A DNA stretch of 34,658 nt. Source: JAQVEM01 sp964556165 (GTDB taxonomy: Bacteria; Actinomycetota; Humimicrobiia; Humimicrobiales; Humimicrobiaceae). The DNA lies in contig CAZKVH010000017.1 in assembly GCA_964556165.1 (NCBI GenBank), forward strand, positions 1 to 34,658, given 5' to 3'. The notes below the pieces were generated by a model, which was not told the origin of the DNA, did no database searches, and worked only from the letters and a program-made list of their open reading frames with translations. The position numbers and the translations under genes were made by a program. Shown here in pieces: positions 7,638 through 15,104 of the stretch (positions are counted from its first letter, which is position 1; the number at the start of each line of letters is the position of its first letter).

Positions 7638-8774
7638 TTAAGAAAACAGCGCCATGAATAATCCTGCTACGACAGCGGACCCGATAACACCTGCTACGTT
7701 TGGACCCATAGCATGCATTAGTATGAAATTATTCGGGTTTTCCTCTAACCCAACTTTTCCGGCCGTTCTTGCTGCCATTGGAACTGCGGATACTCCAGCA
7801 GCCCCGATTATAGGATTAATTTTATCCCTGGATAACTTATTCATAATTTTGGCTAAAATGATTCCCGAAGCAGTCCCAATCGCAAATGCAAACAAACCAA
7901 GTACGATAATTCCCAGTGTCTCTAATTTTAGAAATTTATCAGCCTGAAGCCTTGAACCTACTGATAGGCCAAGTAAAATTGTTACAATATTAATTAATTC
8001 ATTCTGGGCAGTTTTTGAGAGCCTTTCAGTCACACCGCATTCTTTTATCAAATTTCCAAACATCAGCATTCCGATCAGGGGTGTTGCGTCCGGTAGTAAA
8101 ATTATGCATACCACAAAAATCATTATGGGAAAAATAATCTTTTCCCTTTTTGAGACATATCTTAGCTGCTTCATTTCTATTTTTCTCTCATTTTTAGTAG
8201 TCAGCAATCTAATAATTGGAGGCTGGATGATGGGAACCAGCGCCATATAAGAATATGCTGCCACAGCAATTGCTCCCAGAAGATGCGGTGATAAATTGGA
8301 TGCTAAAAAAATAGCCGTAGGTCCGTCAGCTCCTCCTATTATTCCAATTGAAGCTGCGTCAAGAAGGCTAAAATTAAAACCCAGATATCTGGTTAATAAT
8401 AAAGCCCCGAAAAAAGTGGAGAAAATGCCAAATTGCGCTGCCCCGCCAAGCAATGCAGTTTTTGGGTTTGCTATCAGGGGGCCAAAGTCGGTCATAGCGC
8501 CAATCCCCATAAAAATCAAAAGAGGGAAAATAGATGTCTGGATTCCGAAATCATATATCATGCTCAGAAAACCGTCGACAGCAATTTCGGCAACAGGCAC
8601 ATTTGCCAGAATACCGCCGAAACCTATCGGTACCAGTAAAAGAGGCTCAAAACCTTTTTTAATTCCCAGCCAGATTAAAAGCAAGCCAACCATTATCATC
8701 ACAAACTGTCCTATGGTAAAATTTGCCAGACCGGTTGACCTCCATATAGTATATAGAGAATCTAATATATCCAT
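7638..8774 (-). CDS. oadB: Sodium-pumping oxaloacetate decarboxylase, beta subunit
   Basis: A 378-residue multi-pass membrane protein of the OadB/GcdB/MmdB family. It decarboxylates the carboxy-biotin delivered by the alpha subunit and uses the free energy to export Na+. The family signature GGADGPTAIF with following membrane segment is visible near residues 144-153, as are the long glycine-rich helices and the C-terminal MHAMGPNVAGVIGSAVVAG. Length fits the family (about 370-430). It is the last gene of birA-oadG-oadA-oadB, 12 bases after oadA. The start is an ATG directly following the oadA stop region. The paired alpha subunit is of the oxaloacetate type, so I favour OadB over the methylmalonyl-CoA or glutaconyl-CoA versions. 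Confidence 0.93.
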   Translation of the reverse strand: MDILDSLYTIWRSTGLANFTIGQFVMIMVGLLLIWLGIKKGFEPLLLVPIGFGGILANVPVAEIAVDGFLSMIYDFGIQTSIFPLLIFMGIGAMTDFGPLIANPKTALLGGAAQFGIFSTFFGALLLTRYLGFNFSLLDAASIGIIGGADGPTAIFLASNLSPHLLGAIAVAAYSYMALVPIIQPPIIRLLTTKNERKIEMKQLRYVSKREKIIFPIMIFVVCIILLPDATPLIGMLMFGNLIKECGVTERLSKTAQNELINIVTILLGLSVGSRLQADKFLKLETLGIIVLGLFAFAIGTASGIILAKIMNKLSRDKINPIIGAAGVSAVPMAARTAGKVGLEENPNNFILMHAMGPNVAGVIGSAVVAGLFMALFS

Positions 8775-8786
8775 TCTTCTTTTGAC

Positions 8787-10583
8787 TTATTTAATATAAA
8801 TTAATTCCTGGCCTGCTGAAACCCTCTGTCCCTTGCTTACAGCAATAGCAGAAATAGTTCCTTTAACAGCTGATTTTATTTCCGTTTCCATTTTCATTGC
8901 TTCCAGAATCATGACAATCTGCCCTTCATTTATTACATCTCCTACCTTGACCGGTATCTTATGAACAGAACCTGCAATTGGTGCTTTTATGACAACGTGG
9001 TCTTCTGTCTCTATTTTTTCAGAATCTGATGTTATATGATTTTTTTCTATCCCTTTTTTGACTGAAACTTTAAACTTTTTCCCATTAACAATTGCATTGT
9101 CACCCTCGAAAAAAACGGCATATTTTTTGTTGTTAATGCTTACAGTGTATTCATTGCTTCCAATGTCCGGCTGTTTTTTTTCTTTTTTCCTTACCATCAC
9201 TCTGCCTTCACCTCTAAGGAAAGCTATACCCTTTTCTTTACAGGTTGCAGCAATAAAAATATTTTCATCATTTATTTCTATTCCATTATCTATTAGCATT
9301 TTTTTGGCGGCTTCAATACCTTTTTCCGGATTTTTATCGTCAATATCCATAGGGCTTTCTGTGGTCTGCTTTAATCCCAGCTGATTAGAAGCAATTCTGA
9401 CTATTTCGGGGTCAGGCTTTAAGGGTGTTTTTCCAAAATATCCAAGCACCATCTTCCCATAACCCTCTGCTATCTTTTTCCAGTTTCCAAACATAACATT
9501 GTTAAAAGCCTGCTGGAAATAAAACTGGGAAACAGGAGTAACACTTGTGCCATAGCCTCCTTTTCTTACTACTTCACCCATTTCCGATATAATATCAGGA
9601 AACTTGTCCATAATATTATTATCTCTCATCATCTGGGTATTGGCAGTCAGTGCACCGCCCGGCATTGGTGAGAATGGAATTAGAGGCTCAACTCTCTGGG
9701 CCTCCGGAGGATAAAAATAGTCTTTCATACAATCTTTAAAAACCATTTCAGCTTTCAGTATCTTATCAATATTTACCCCCAGGTCATATTCGGTTCCTCT
9801 TAAAGCATGCCACATTGTTACTATATCTGGATGGGAAGTACCTCCTGAGACAGGTGCCATTGCCAGATCTATTCCATCGGCACCCGCATCAAGTGCTGCT
9901 TTATGGCATATAACACTGCAGCCTGCTGTTTCATGGGTATGAAATCTTAAATGAGTTTTTTTTGGAAGTATTTCTCTTGCACGTTTTATAGTTTCATACA
10001 CTGTAGCAGGCGTTGATGTGCCCGAAGCATCTTTAAAACATATTGAATCAAAAGGTATATCGGCATTTAAAATATTATTTAATACACCTATGTAAAAATC
10101 AGGGTCATGCGCACCTCTGGAGCCCATTGGCAATGCCATCATGGTAATGGCTATCTCATGTTTAAGTCCGGCATCAACTATGCATTTTCCACTATAAATC
10201 AGGTTATTGACATCATTTAAGGCATCAAAATTTCTAATGGTTGTAATTCCATGTTTCTTAAAAAGTTCTGCGTGAAGCTTTATTATATCTCTTGGCTGGG
10301 AATCAAGGCCTACAACATTGACTCCTCTTGCCAGGGTTTGTAAATTTGCATCCTTTCCAGCTACCTTCCTGAATGTTTCCATATTTTTGAAGGCATCTTC
10401 ATTGCAGTAAAAATATGAAGATTGAAACATTGCCCCTCCACCGGCCTCAAAGTGGTTTATACCGGCTTCTCTGGCTGCTTCGATAGCAGGTAAATAGTCA
10501 TTAATTAAAACTCTTGCTCCGAATACGGATTGAAAACCATCCCTGAAAGAAAGATCTGCAATTTTAATAAATTTTTTTGCCAC
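8787..10583 (-). CDS. oadA: Oxaloacetate decarboxylase alpha subunit / PycB-type carboxyltransferase
   Basis: A 598-residue cytosolic carboxyltransferase with its own biotin domain. The N-terminal HMGL-like TIM barrel (about 1-300) contains RDGFQSVFGAR, the FKDASG motif and the metal-binding FHTHET histidines. A PYC_OADA domain follows (to about 460). The C-terminal biotinyl domain carries EAMKMETE, so the biotin is expected on Lys564. The enzyme moves CO2 from oxaloacetate to biotin, and the OadB subunit then releases it with Na+ export. The same architecture serves as pyruvate carboxylase subunit B, but adjacency to oadB and oadG makes the decarboxylase role much more likely. Between the two domains lies a charged linker rich in Lys and Glu. 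Confidence 0.94.
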   Translation of the reverse strand: MAKKFIKIADLSFRDGFQSVFGARVLINDYLPAIEAAREAGINHFEAGGGAMFQSSYFYCNEDAFKNMETFRKVAGKDANLQTLARGVNVVGLDSQPRDIIKLHAELFKKHGITTIRNFDALNDVNNLIYSGKCIVDAGLKHEIAITMMALPMGSRGAHDPDFYIGVLNNILNADIPFDSICFKDASGTSTPATVYETIKRAREILPKKTHLRFHTHETAGCSVICHKAALDAGADGIDLAMAPVSGGTSHPDIVTMWHALRGTEYDLGVNIDKILKAEMVFKDCMKDYFYPPEAQRVEPLIPFSPMPGGALTANTQMMRDNNIMDKFPDIISEMGEVVRKGGYGTSVTPVSQFYFQQAFNNVMFGNWKKIAEGYGKMVLGYFGKTPLKPDPEIVRIASNQLGLKQTTESPMDIDDKNPEKGIEAAKKMLIDNGIEINDENIFIAATCKEKGIAFLRGEGRVMVRKKEKKQPDIGSNEYTVSINNKKYAVFFEGDNAIVNGKKFKVSVKKGIEKNHITSDSEKIETEDHVVIKAPIAGSVHKIPVKVGDVINEGQIVMILEAMKMETEIKSAVKGTISAIAVSKGQRVSAGQELIYIK

Positions 10584-10601
10584 TTTTAAGCTCCCATTAA
10601 A

Positions 10602-10820
10602 TTATTTTTTCATAGATTTTCTAATAGCTGCCACGGCTACTGCCATCTCCTCCGGTGTAAAATTCTGACTTCCTGCAATTGTCGAAGAAAGGTCTTTTTT
10701 TCTTGATAGAATGAAATTTATAAAGAATCTCACACCGTACATAATGGCTATAATAATAGACAAAAATAAAAATACTATAGCCATCCCGACAATCATAATA
10801 ATGAGTCCTTCCATCAGCAT
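10602..10820 (-). CDS. oadG: OadG-like gamma subunit (small membrane protein)
   Basis: A 72-residue protein with one N-terminal membrane helix (IMIVGMAIVFLFLSIIIAIMYG, cut short here by a charged turn) and a cytosolic tail that ends EEMAVAVAAIRKSMKK. This is the usual shape of the gamma subunit of Na+-translocating decarboxylases, which holds the alpha and beta subunits together. The EEMAVAVAAI pattern is shared with OadG-type tails. It overlaps birA by seven bases and sits 18 bases upstream of oadA, in the gamma-alpha-beta order seen in many OAD operons. Confidence 0.85.
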   Translation of the reverse strand: MLMEGLIIMIVGMAIVFLFLSIIIAIMYGVRFFINFILSRKKDLSSTIAGSQNFTPEEMAVAVAAIRKSMKK

Positions 10821-11542
10821 ATTATGTCCCCCACGCTTATAATTTTTTCGGTATTATTACAGTTTAAAACAAGCTGGCCTTTATCATCTATTTCTTTTAC
10901 CATACCATAATATTTTTTATTGAAAACGTCTACTTCAATCATTTTTCCCAAAACCATATTTCTACGGTTATACTCCTCTTTAATCAATAAAAAGCCCTGT
11001 TTTAGTAGCTCGTCATATTGCGTAAAAAATTCTTCCAGAAGATAATCCAGAAACCTGTCTGTGTTTATTTTTCTTTTTAATAAAATATTTAAAGATGTAG
11101 CCGGCTTGTCTATTGTCTCCAGTGATTTTCTATCCATATTTAAATTTACTCCTACGCCAATAACTACCCCCTGCAAAAAATAACCCTGTATAACAGTTTC
11201 TATTAATATTCCAGCAATTTTTTTCCCATCGGCAATTATGTCATTGGGCCATTTAATTTTTGTCTCAATTGAATATTTCTTTTTAAAAACCCTTGCTAAA
11301 ACAACTGCCATATAATGGGTAAGAGCATTTAGCGTATATTCTTTTTCCAGTTTGTACTGAGGTTTTAGTACAAGAGATGCAAAAAGATTATTTTTCTTTG
11401 AAACCCAGTTCCTTGCATTTCTGCCCCTGCCTTTTGTCTGAATACGGGCAATAACCACTGTTTTATCTCCTATTTTATCAATATTTTCAAGTGCATACTT
11501 ATTGGTGGATTCTATTTTGGTAAAGGTTATTTTTTTAATCAC
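10814..11542 (-). CDS. birA: Biotin-protein ligase (group I, no DNA-binding domain)
   Basis: A 242-residue ligase that makes biotinyl-AMP and transfers biotin to the lysine of acceptor proteins, here most likely OadA. The catalytic motifs are visible: GRGRNARNW at 38-46, KWPNDI near 99-104 and GVGVNLN near 133-139. The C-terminal SH3-like domain is present (EVDVFNKKYYGMVKEIDD). It lacks the N-terminal winged helix of E. coli BirA, so it should not act as a transcriptional repressor. The start is GTG at 11542, without a strong ribosome binding site. It is first in a four-gene run with oadG, oadA and oadB. Confidence 0.92.
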   Translation of the reverse strand: MIKKITFTKIESTNKYALENIDKIGDKTVVIARIQTKGRGRNARNWVSKKNNLFASLVLKPQYKLEKEYTLNALTHYMAVVLARVFKKKYSIETKIKWPNDIIADGKKIAGILIETVIQGYFLQGVVIGVGVNLNMDRKSLETIDKPATSLNILLKRKINTDRFLDYLLEEFFTQYDELLKQGFLLIKEEYNRRNMVLGKMIEVDVFNKKYYGMVKEIDDKGQLVLNCNNTEKIISVGDIIC

Positions 11543-11782
11543 TTATGTATCTAAAAATTTTAGAATATAGCCTTCCAACTTTAGTCCGGTCCTATTTTAA
11601 ACAGGCTTAAATAAATTCTACAGTAATTTATGCAATTATCAAATACCTTTTGGTTATGCATGTATTATAATAATTATCTATGCCGGTCTTGTTTCAGGGT
11701 TTAGTCTATTTAATTCTTTTTATAAATAATAATGGTTTGAAGTTCTTACAGTTACTTTTCAGTTGCTCTTAGATCTTTATTT

Positions 11783-11878
11783 TTAATACTTATCTGCCAC
11801 TATTCCCATACTGGTTGCTTTAATATAATTCTCATTTTCTAATAATTTCATAGAAGTGGTATCATTTGTAACTTGCAA
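11783..11878 (-). pseudogene. Short coding-like relic, unrecognised
   Basis: A 31-codon minus-strand frame with an upstream in-frame TAA reads as a natural protein tail (SMKLLENENYIKATSMGI, then VADKY and stop). It has only a TTG as possible start and no ribosome binding site. It lies just downstream of the CPBP gene and is best seen as a leftover of a lost gene. The remainder of the 11543-11887 gap shows nothing I can name. Confidence 0.22.
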
Positions 11879-11887
11879 TATTTATGC

Positions 11888-12484
11888 CTAAACTTTTACC
11901 TTTTCTTTTCCCAACTTTTTATAACCATAGTTTTTTATTATTACCAAAATCAATATCAACTGTAAAAAGAAAAATATCCACCTTCCCAGTGTAGTATTAT
12001 AGTAGACAAATAGAGGACCTCCAAATAAATTACCCATCCAGTGAAATAGGATTACCGCACTAAGACTGCCACCAGTTCCATTGTAAATCCAGGTATACAG
12101 AATTGCTACTACAATTGTAACTGCTGAAAACTCGTATATGGGGATATGATATTGTACAGTAGTGTTTATAAAGTGTAATGGTATATTCCATATGGCCCAG
12201 AACACACCCAGTATTAAACTTGAAATTAGAGCATTAAATTTCCAATTCCAGGCTTTCTTAAGTAAAATCTTTATACCCTTCTTCCCTTCATTCATAGAAG
12301 TTAGAATTAATGCAGCGATTAAGGGGCCAAAAGTAGTAAGATATGAAAAAAAATTTAAATATCCAGGATAAGATAATCCCCGGGTTTTTAATATTCCCGG
12401 AATCCAGCATATTGTAGAGAAGGCTATGGCAATAATAAAGTAAAGGATAAGATTTATCGTATCCTTTTTAGTATGCTCACCCAC
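11888..12484 (-). CDS. CPBP-family membrane protein lacking the EExxxR motif
   Basis: A 198-residue membrane protein with five or six helices, of the CPBP (CAAX protease and bacteriocin-processing) family. The motif regions are recognisable: SSLILGVFWAIWNIPLHF matches the second family block and AVILFHWMGNLFGG the third. The first block, EExxxR, is missing. The sequence jumps from the GIKILLKKAWNWKF loop straight into the second block, and the protein is some 60 residues shorter than usual. The first histidine of the second block (normally WHxP) is Asn (WNIP). It is therefore unlikely to be an active protease. Start: GTG at 12484 with an AAAGGAAT ribosome binding site. A broken XRE regulator lies directly upstream. 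Confidence 0.75.
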   Translation of the reverse strand: MGEHTKKDTINLILYFIIAIAFSTICWIPGILKTRGLSYPGYLNFFSYLTTFGPLIAALILTSMNEGKKGIKILLKKAWNWKFNALISSLILGVFWAIWNIPLHFINTTVQYHIPIYEFSAVTIVVAILYTWIYNGTGGSLSAVILFHWMGNLFGGPLFVYYNTTLGRWIFFFLQLILILVIIKNYGYKKLGKEKVKV

Positions 12485-12535
12485 CGGCTATTCCTTTCAA
12501 ACTGAATTAAAAATCTTCCAATAATTCGACTGTAC

Positions 12536-12691
12536 CTATATCGAATCAATCGTTCTATCGTCTTCTATTATAAAAACTTCATCGATACTGGATTTTAAAG
12601 CTTTCGCTACTTTATAGGCTAAAAAAAGAGAAGGATTATATTTTCCCTTTTCAAGATAAATCAAAGTCTGTCTGCTAACTCCTATAATCTC
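12536..12691 (-). pseudogene. C-terminal remnant of an XRE-family regulator
   Basis: The minus strand reads IGVSRQTLIYLEKGKYNPSL, then FLAYKVAKALKSSIDEVFII and a short acidic tail before a TAG. This is the recognition helix and following helices of the short (about 67-residue) XRE regulators often found next to membrane-protein genes. An in-frame TAA at 12692-12694 sits exactly where the preceding LAE residues should be, and the N-terminal helices are absent. The gene is therefore dead. It points toward the CPBP gene and would once have been its upstream partner. Confidence 0.75.
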
Positions 12692-12733
12692 TTATAAGAA
12701 TTCCCTTTAATAAAAATTAAATTTAGATATATC

Positions 12734-12765
12734 TTGACTAAATATATTTTATCATGATATATTTA
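12734..12765 (+). promoter_or_regulatory. Promoter with palindromic operator before the padR gene
   Basis: TTGACT (12734-12739) and an extended -10 TG-A-TATATT (12755-12763) are 18 bases apart. Inside lies a perfect inverted repeat, TAAATATA (12739-12746) and TATATTTA (12758-12765), with an outer pair ATTTAG (12721-12726) and CTAAAT (12768-12773). The inner repeat overlaps both promoter boxes, which suits autorepression by the PadR protein encoded just downstream. Binding is inferred. Confidence 0.6.
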
Positions 12766-12797
12766 ACCTAAATGTAATATAAAGTTAGCGAGATTAT

Positions 12798-13127
12798 ATG
12801 AATGAAGAAAAAGCAATTAAAAAATATATTCCTATGACTGAAACGATGTTCTTTATTCTATTATCATTACAAAAAGAACAGCACGGATATGGAATAATGC
12901 TTAATGTTAAAAAAATAACAAAAAACAGGATTATTCTCGGTGCCGGTACAATCTATAATAGCCTTTCAAGACTTGAAAAAGATGGATTGATAAGAACATT
13001 ATTTGAACATGAACGAAAGAAAATATATATAGCAACGAAACTTGGCAAAAAGATTTTAAAACTTGAGGCTGAAAGAATCGTTGAACTTTACAAGAGTGCA
13101 AAATCGATACTGGAGGAATCTATATGA
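12798..13127 (+). CDS. PadR-family transcriptional regulator
   Basis: A 109-residue PadR regulator with an N-terminal winged helix: MTETMFFILLSLQKEQHGYG is the first helix pair, LGAGTIYNSLSRLEKDGLI the recognition helix and turn, and RKKIYIATKLGKKIL the wing. A short C-terminal helix dimerises. PadR proteins repress nearby genes and often their own. It overlaps the next gene by four bases (ATGA), the usual arrangement for PadR-DUF2812 pairs, and it probably controls that membrane protein through the palindrome upstream. The ribosome binding site is weak. The ligand is unknown. Confidence 0.92.
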   Translation: MNEEKAIKKYIPMTETMFFILLSLQKEQHGYGIMLNVKKITKNRIILGAGTIYNSLSRLEKDGLIRTLFEHERKKIYIATKLGKKILKLEAERIVELYKSAKSILEESI

Positions 13128-13663
13128 AAATAAAAAAATTTGTATTTTTTCCGGCTTTTAAAAGGGTTGTACCTGAAGACTTTGAAAAATGGCTCGAGAA
13201 AATGGCAGCGGAAGGATGGCATATTGAACGGGTAAGACAATGGAGCTCAATGCTCATGATATTTATAAAAGGTGAGCCTAAAAAATACCGTTATATATAT
13301 GATCTGCGTGCAGTGGCAAGTAAGGATTACATTTCAACTTATGAACAATTTGGATGGCAATACCTGGGCCGTATGGCAAGCGTATATGTCTGGAGGATGG
13401 AATACAAAGATAAACGTCCGGAAGCTTTTACCGACAAGGAGAGCATAACCAGCCGTAATTATAGGACCGTTGCAGCAGTTTCTTTTTCCTTTGTAATATT
13501 TCTTGTGGCAACGATTACTATAGCAGTGTCATTAATATTTTTTTCTTCCAGTATATCCCCGGATGACCGGATGCAATTGATTATAGCAGCAATTCTATTC
13601 GGAGTATTTGCACTTGCTCTTGGTTCTGTGATGATATTCATACATAGGAAAAGCAGGCAATAA
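13124..13663 (+). CDS. DUF2812 membrane protein
   Basis: A 179-residue protein with an N-terminal DUF2812 domain (KKFVFFPAFKRVVPEDFEKW, LEKMAAEGWHIERV, then the KKYRYIYDLRA strand) and two C-terminal membrane helices (about 124-146 and 152-172). DUF2812 proteins are encoded with PadR regulators in many Gram-positive bacteria. Their role is unproven but they are thought to respond to envelope stress or antimicrobials. Translational coupling to padR is supported by the four-base overlap, and a GGAGG ribosome binding site lies within the end of padR. Confidence 0.88.
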   Translation: MKIKKFVFFPAFKRVVPEDFEKWLEKMAAEGWHIERVRQWSSMLMIFIKGEPKKYRYIYDLRAVASKDYISTYEQFGWQYLGRMASVYVWRMEYKDKRPEAFTDKESITSRNYRTVAAVSFSFVIFLVATITIAVSLIFFSSSISPDDRMQLIIAAILFGVFALALGSVMIFIHRKSRQ

Positions 13664-13877
13664 ACCAAATAGCTTTTTGAAAGATTTCCTGATAAGGTAT
13701 ACAAACCATCCAGGGGACTTTTCCGGCTTCTAAAATATAAATCCATTATAAAACAGTGAATGAACCTAAAAAAGAGCAATGAATAAAAGACATTTATTCA
13801 ATTAAAATAATATTTATCTATATTAAATCTCTCCAAAAAAGATACCCGGGATACACTCATAAAAAAACAGATAAAAA

Positions 13878-13905
13878 TTGAGCAAATAAATTTTAATGAT
13901 ATAAT
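13878..13905 (+). promoter_or_regulatory. Promoter of the DUF1295 gene
   Basis: TTGAGC at 13878-13883 and TATAAT at 13900-13905 are 16 bases apart, with TG at 13897-13898 giving an extended -10. Transcription would start near 13912, leaving a leader of about 48 bases. The preceding 13664-13877 stretch shows nothing else I can name. Confidence 0.6.
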
Positions 13906-13959
13906 TAAAAAAACTGTTAACTGGTGATTATAAAATAATATATCTAACTTATTATTTAA

Positions 13960-14844
13960 ATGACCATTTTTAGAATTAAAAACCGTAAGGTATCATTTTT
14001 TATTGTCCTTGCGGTATATATTCTGGCTTTTACTGTTGGCTTTTATGTTTTTATCCTTTTCTCAAATATGTCCACACTGATATCAACACTTCTAGCAGAT
14101 GTAGCAGCAACTCTGGTTGTCTGGGGTTTTGGAATATTGTTTGCCAACTCCAGCATATATGATCCATACTGGAGCGTAGCGCCTTTAGCCATTCTTCTTC
14201 TATGGATAATAATAAAAGGAATATCATTTTCAGCAGTGGATATTTTATTTATTGTAGCTATTGCTATATGGGGCATACGCCTGACCCTAAACTGGGCTAT
14301 CCGATGGAAAGGATTAAACCATCAGGACTGGCGTTATACTATGCTCAAAGAAAAGTCACCTAACCTATGGTTTTTCGCAAATCTTTTTGGTATCAATTTA
14401 ATGCCTACTATTATTGTATTTATCTCCCTTTCTTCTGTATATTTCGGTATAGGGCAGGATAGGCCATTAAATTTCTATACAGTTATTGGTTTTGCCATTT
14501 GTATGTCTGCTGTTTTAGTCCAGGCAGTTTCTGACTGGCAAATGGATTTGTTTAAGAAAAACTATTCGAATAAAGACCGATATATTGACCAGGGATTATG
14601 GAAGTACTCACGTCACCCTAACTATTTAGGTGAAATATCATTCTGGTGGGGAATCTGGTTGATGCATATGGGTGTTACATCTAAAGCCTGGGCAACAGTA
14701 GCTGGACCAATACTTGTTACACTTCTTTTTATTTTTGTAAGCATACCAATGATGGAAAAACATATCCTGGCTACAAGACCTGCCTACAGCTATTACCAAA
14801 AACAAGTACCGGTGTTAAAATTAATGCCCAGAAGAATTGAGTAA
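13960..14844 (+). CDS. DUF1295 membrane protein (steroid-reductase/isoprenylcysteine methyltransferase-like)
   Basis: A 294-residue polytopic membrane protein with about seven helices. The C-terminal motif GLWKYSRHPNYLGEISFWWG is the hallmark of the DUF1295 family and of related NADPH-dependent steroid 5-alpha-reductase-like and ICMT-like enzymes. The RHPNYLGE part binds the cofactor in relatives. The middle block QVSDWQM-type sequence (AVSDWQMDLFKKN) and the N-terminal WGIRLTLNWAIRWKGLNHQDWRY also match the family. The substrate is unknown; a lipid or quinone-like molecule is plausible. The ribosome binding site is weak. It is a single gene. Confidence 0.88.
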   Translation: MTIFRIKNRKVSFFIVLAVYILAFTVGFYVFILFSNMSTLISTLLADVAATLVVWGFGILFANSSIYDPYWSVAPLAILLLWIIIKGISFSAVDILFIVAIAIWGIRLTLNWAIRWKGLNHQDWRYTMLKEKSPNLWFFANLFGINLMPTIIVFISLSSVYFGIGQDRPLNFYTVIGFAICMSAVLVQAVSDWQMDLFKKNYSNKDRYIDQGLWKYSRHPNYLGEISFWWGIWLMHMGVTSKAWATVAGPILVTLLFIFVSIPMMEKHILATRPAYSYYQKQVPVLKLMPRRIE

Positions 14845-14880
14845 TTTCTTTAAGATATCTATGACGCAAATGTCTTAAGT

Positions 14881-14954
14881 GGCCGGGCATAACGGAGGAA
14901 GTTAGAACCAGAATATTGAATTTAAATAAGGATATCTTTATACCTGAATTTACA
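14881..14954 (+). repeat. Interspersed repeat, copy 1 (degraded coding DNA)
   Basis: Matches 19289-19362 without gaps. The first 34 bases differ at 5 positions and 17 of them (14898-14914) are identical. In the same frame both copies read EVRTRI..L.K.I.IPE with mostly conservative changes elsewhere (F/Y, F/L, N/D, T/S). That suggests a once-coding segment. No start codon precedes it. Confidence 0.6.
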
Positions 14955-15104
14955 AAATTATTTGCTTACCAGGTTATTAATTATTAAATATATATCCTTT
15001 AAACCTTATTCTGTTAAAATTAGCTAAAACCCTCATTAAGGATTGGACAGCACAAAGGCCTTCCACTCCATCTATTATTTTAAAAATTCACCAATTAGTT
15101 CTTA

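Noticed and set aside
7560..7661. Plus-strand coding-like stretch (33 codons) overlapping the oadB 3' end
   Set aside because: Reads plausibly (FPDFDDAERMVTVLNL) but has no start, partly lies opposite oadB and matches nothing I know; too weak to list.
8296..8799. 167-codon plus-strand frame opposite oadB
   Set aside because: Pro/Lys/Ile-rich shadow of the oadB membrane helices; no ribosome binding site or family match.
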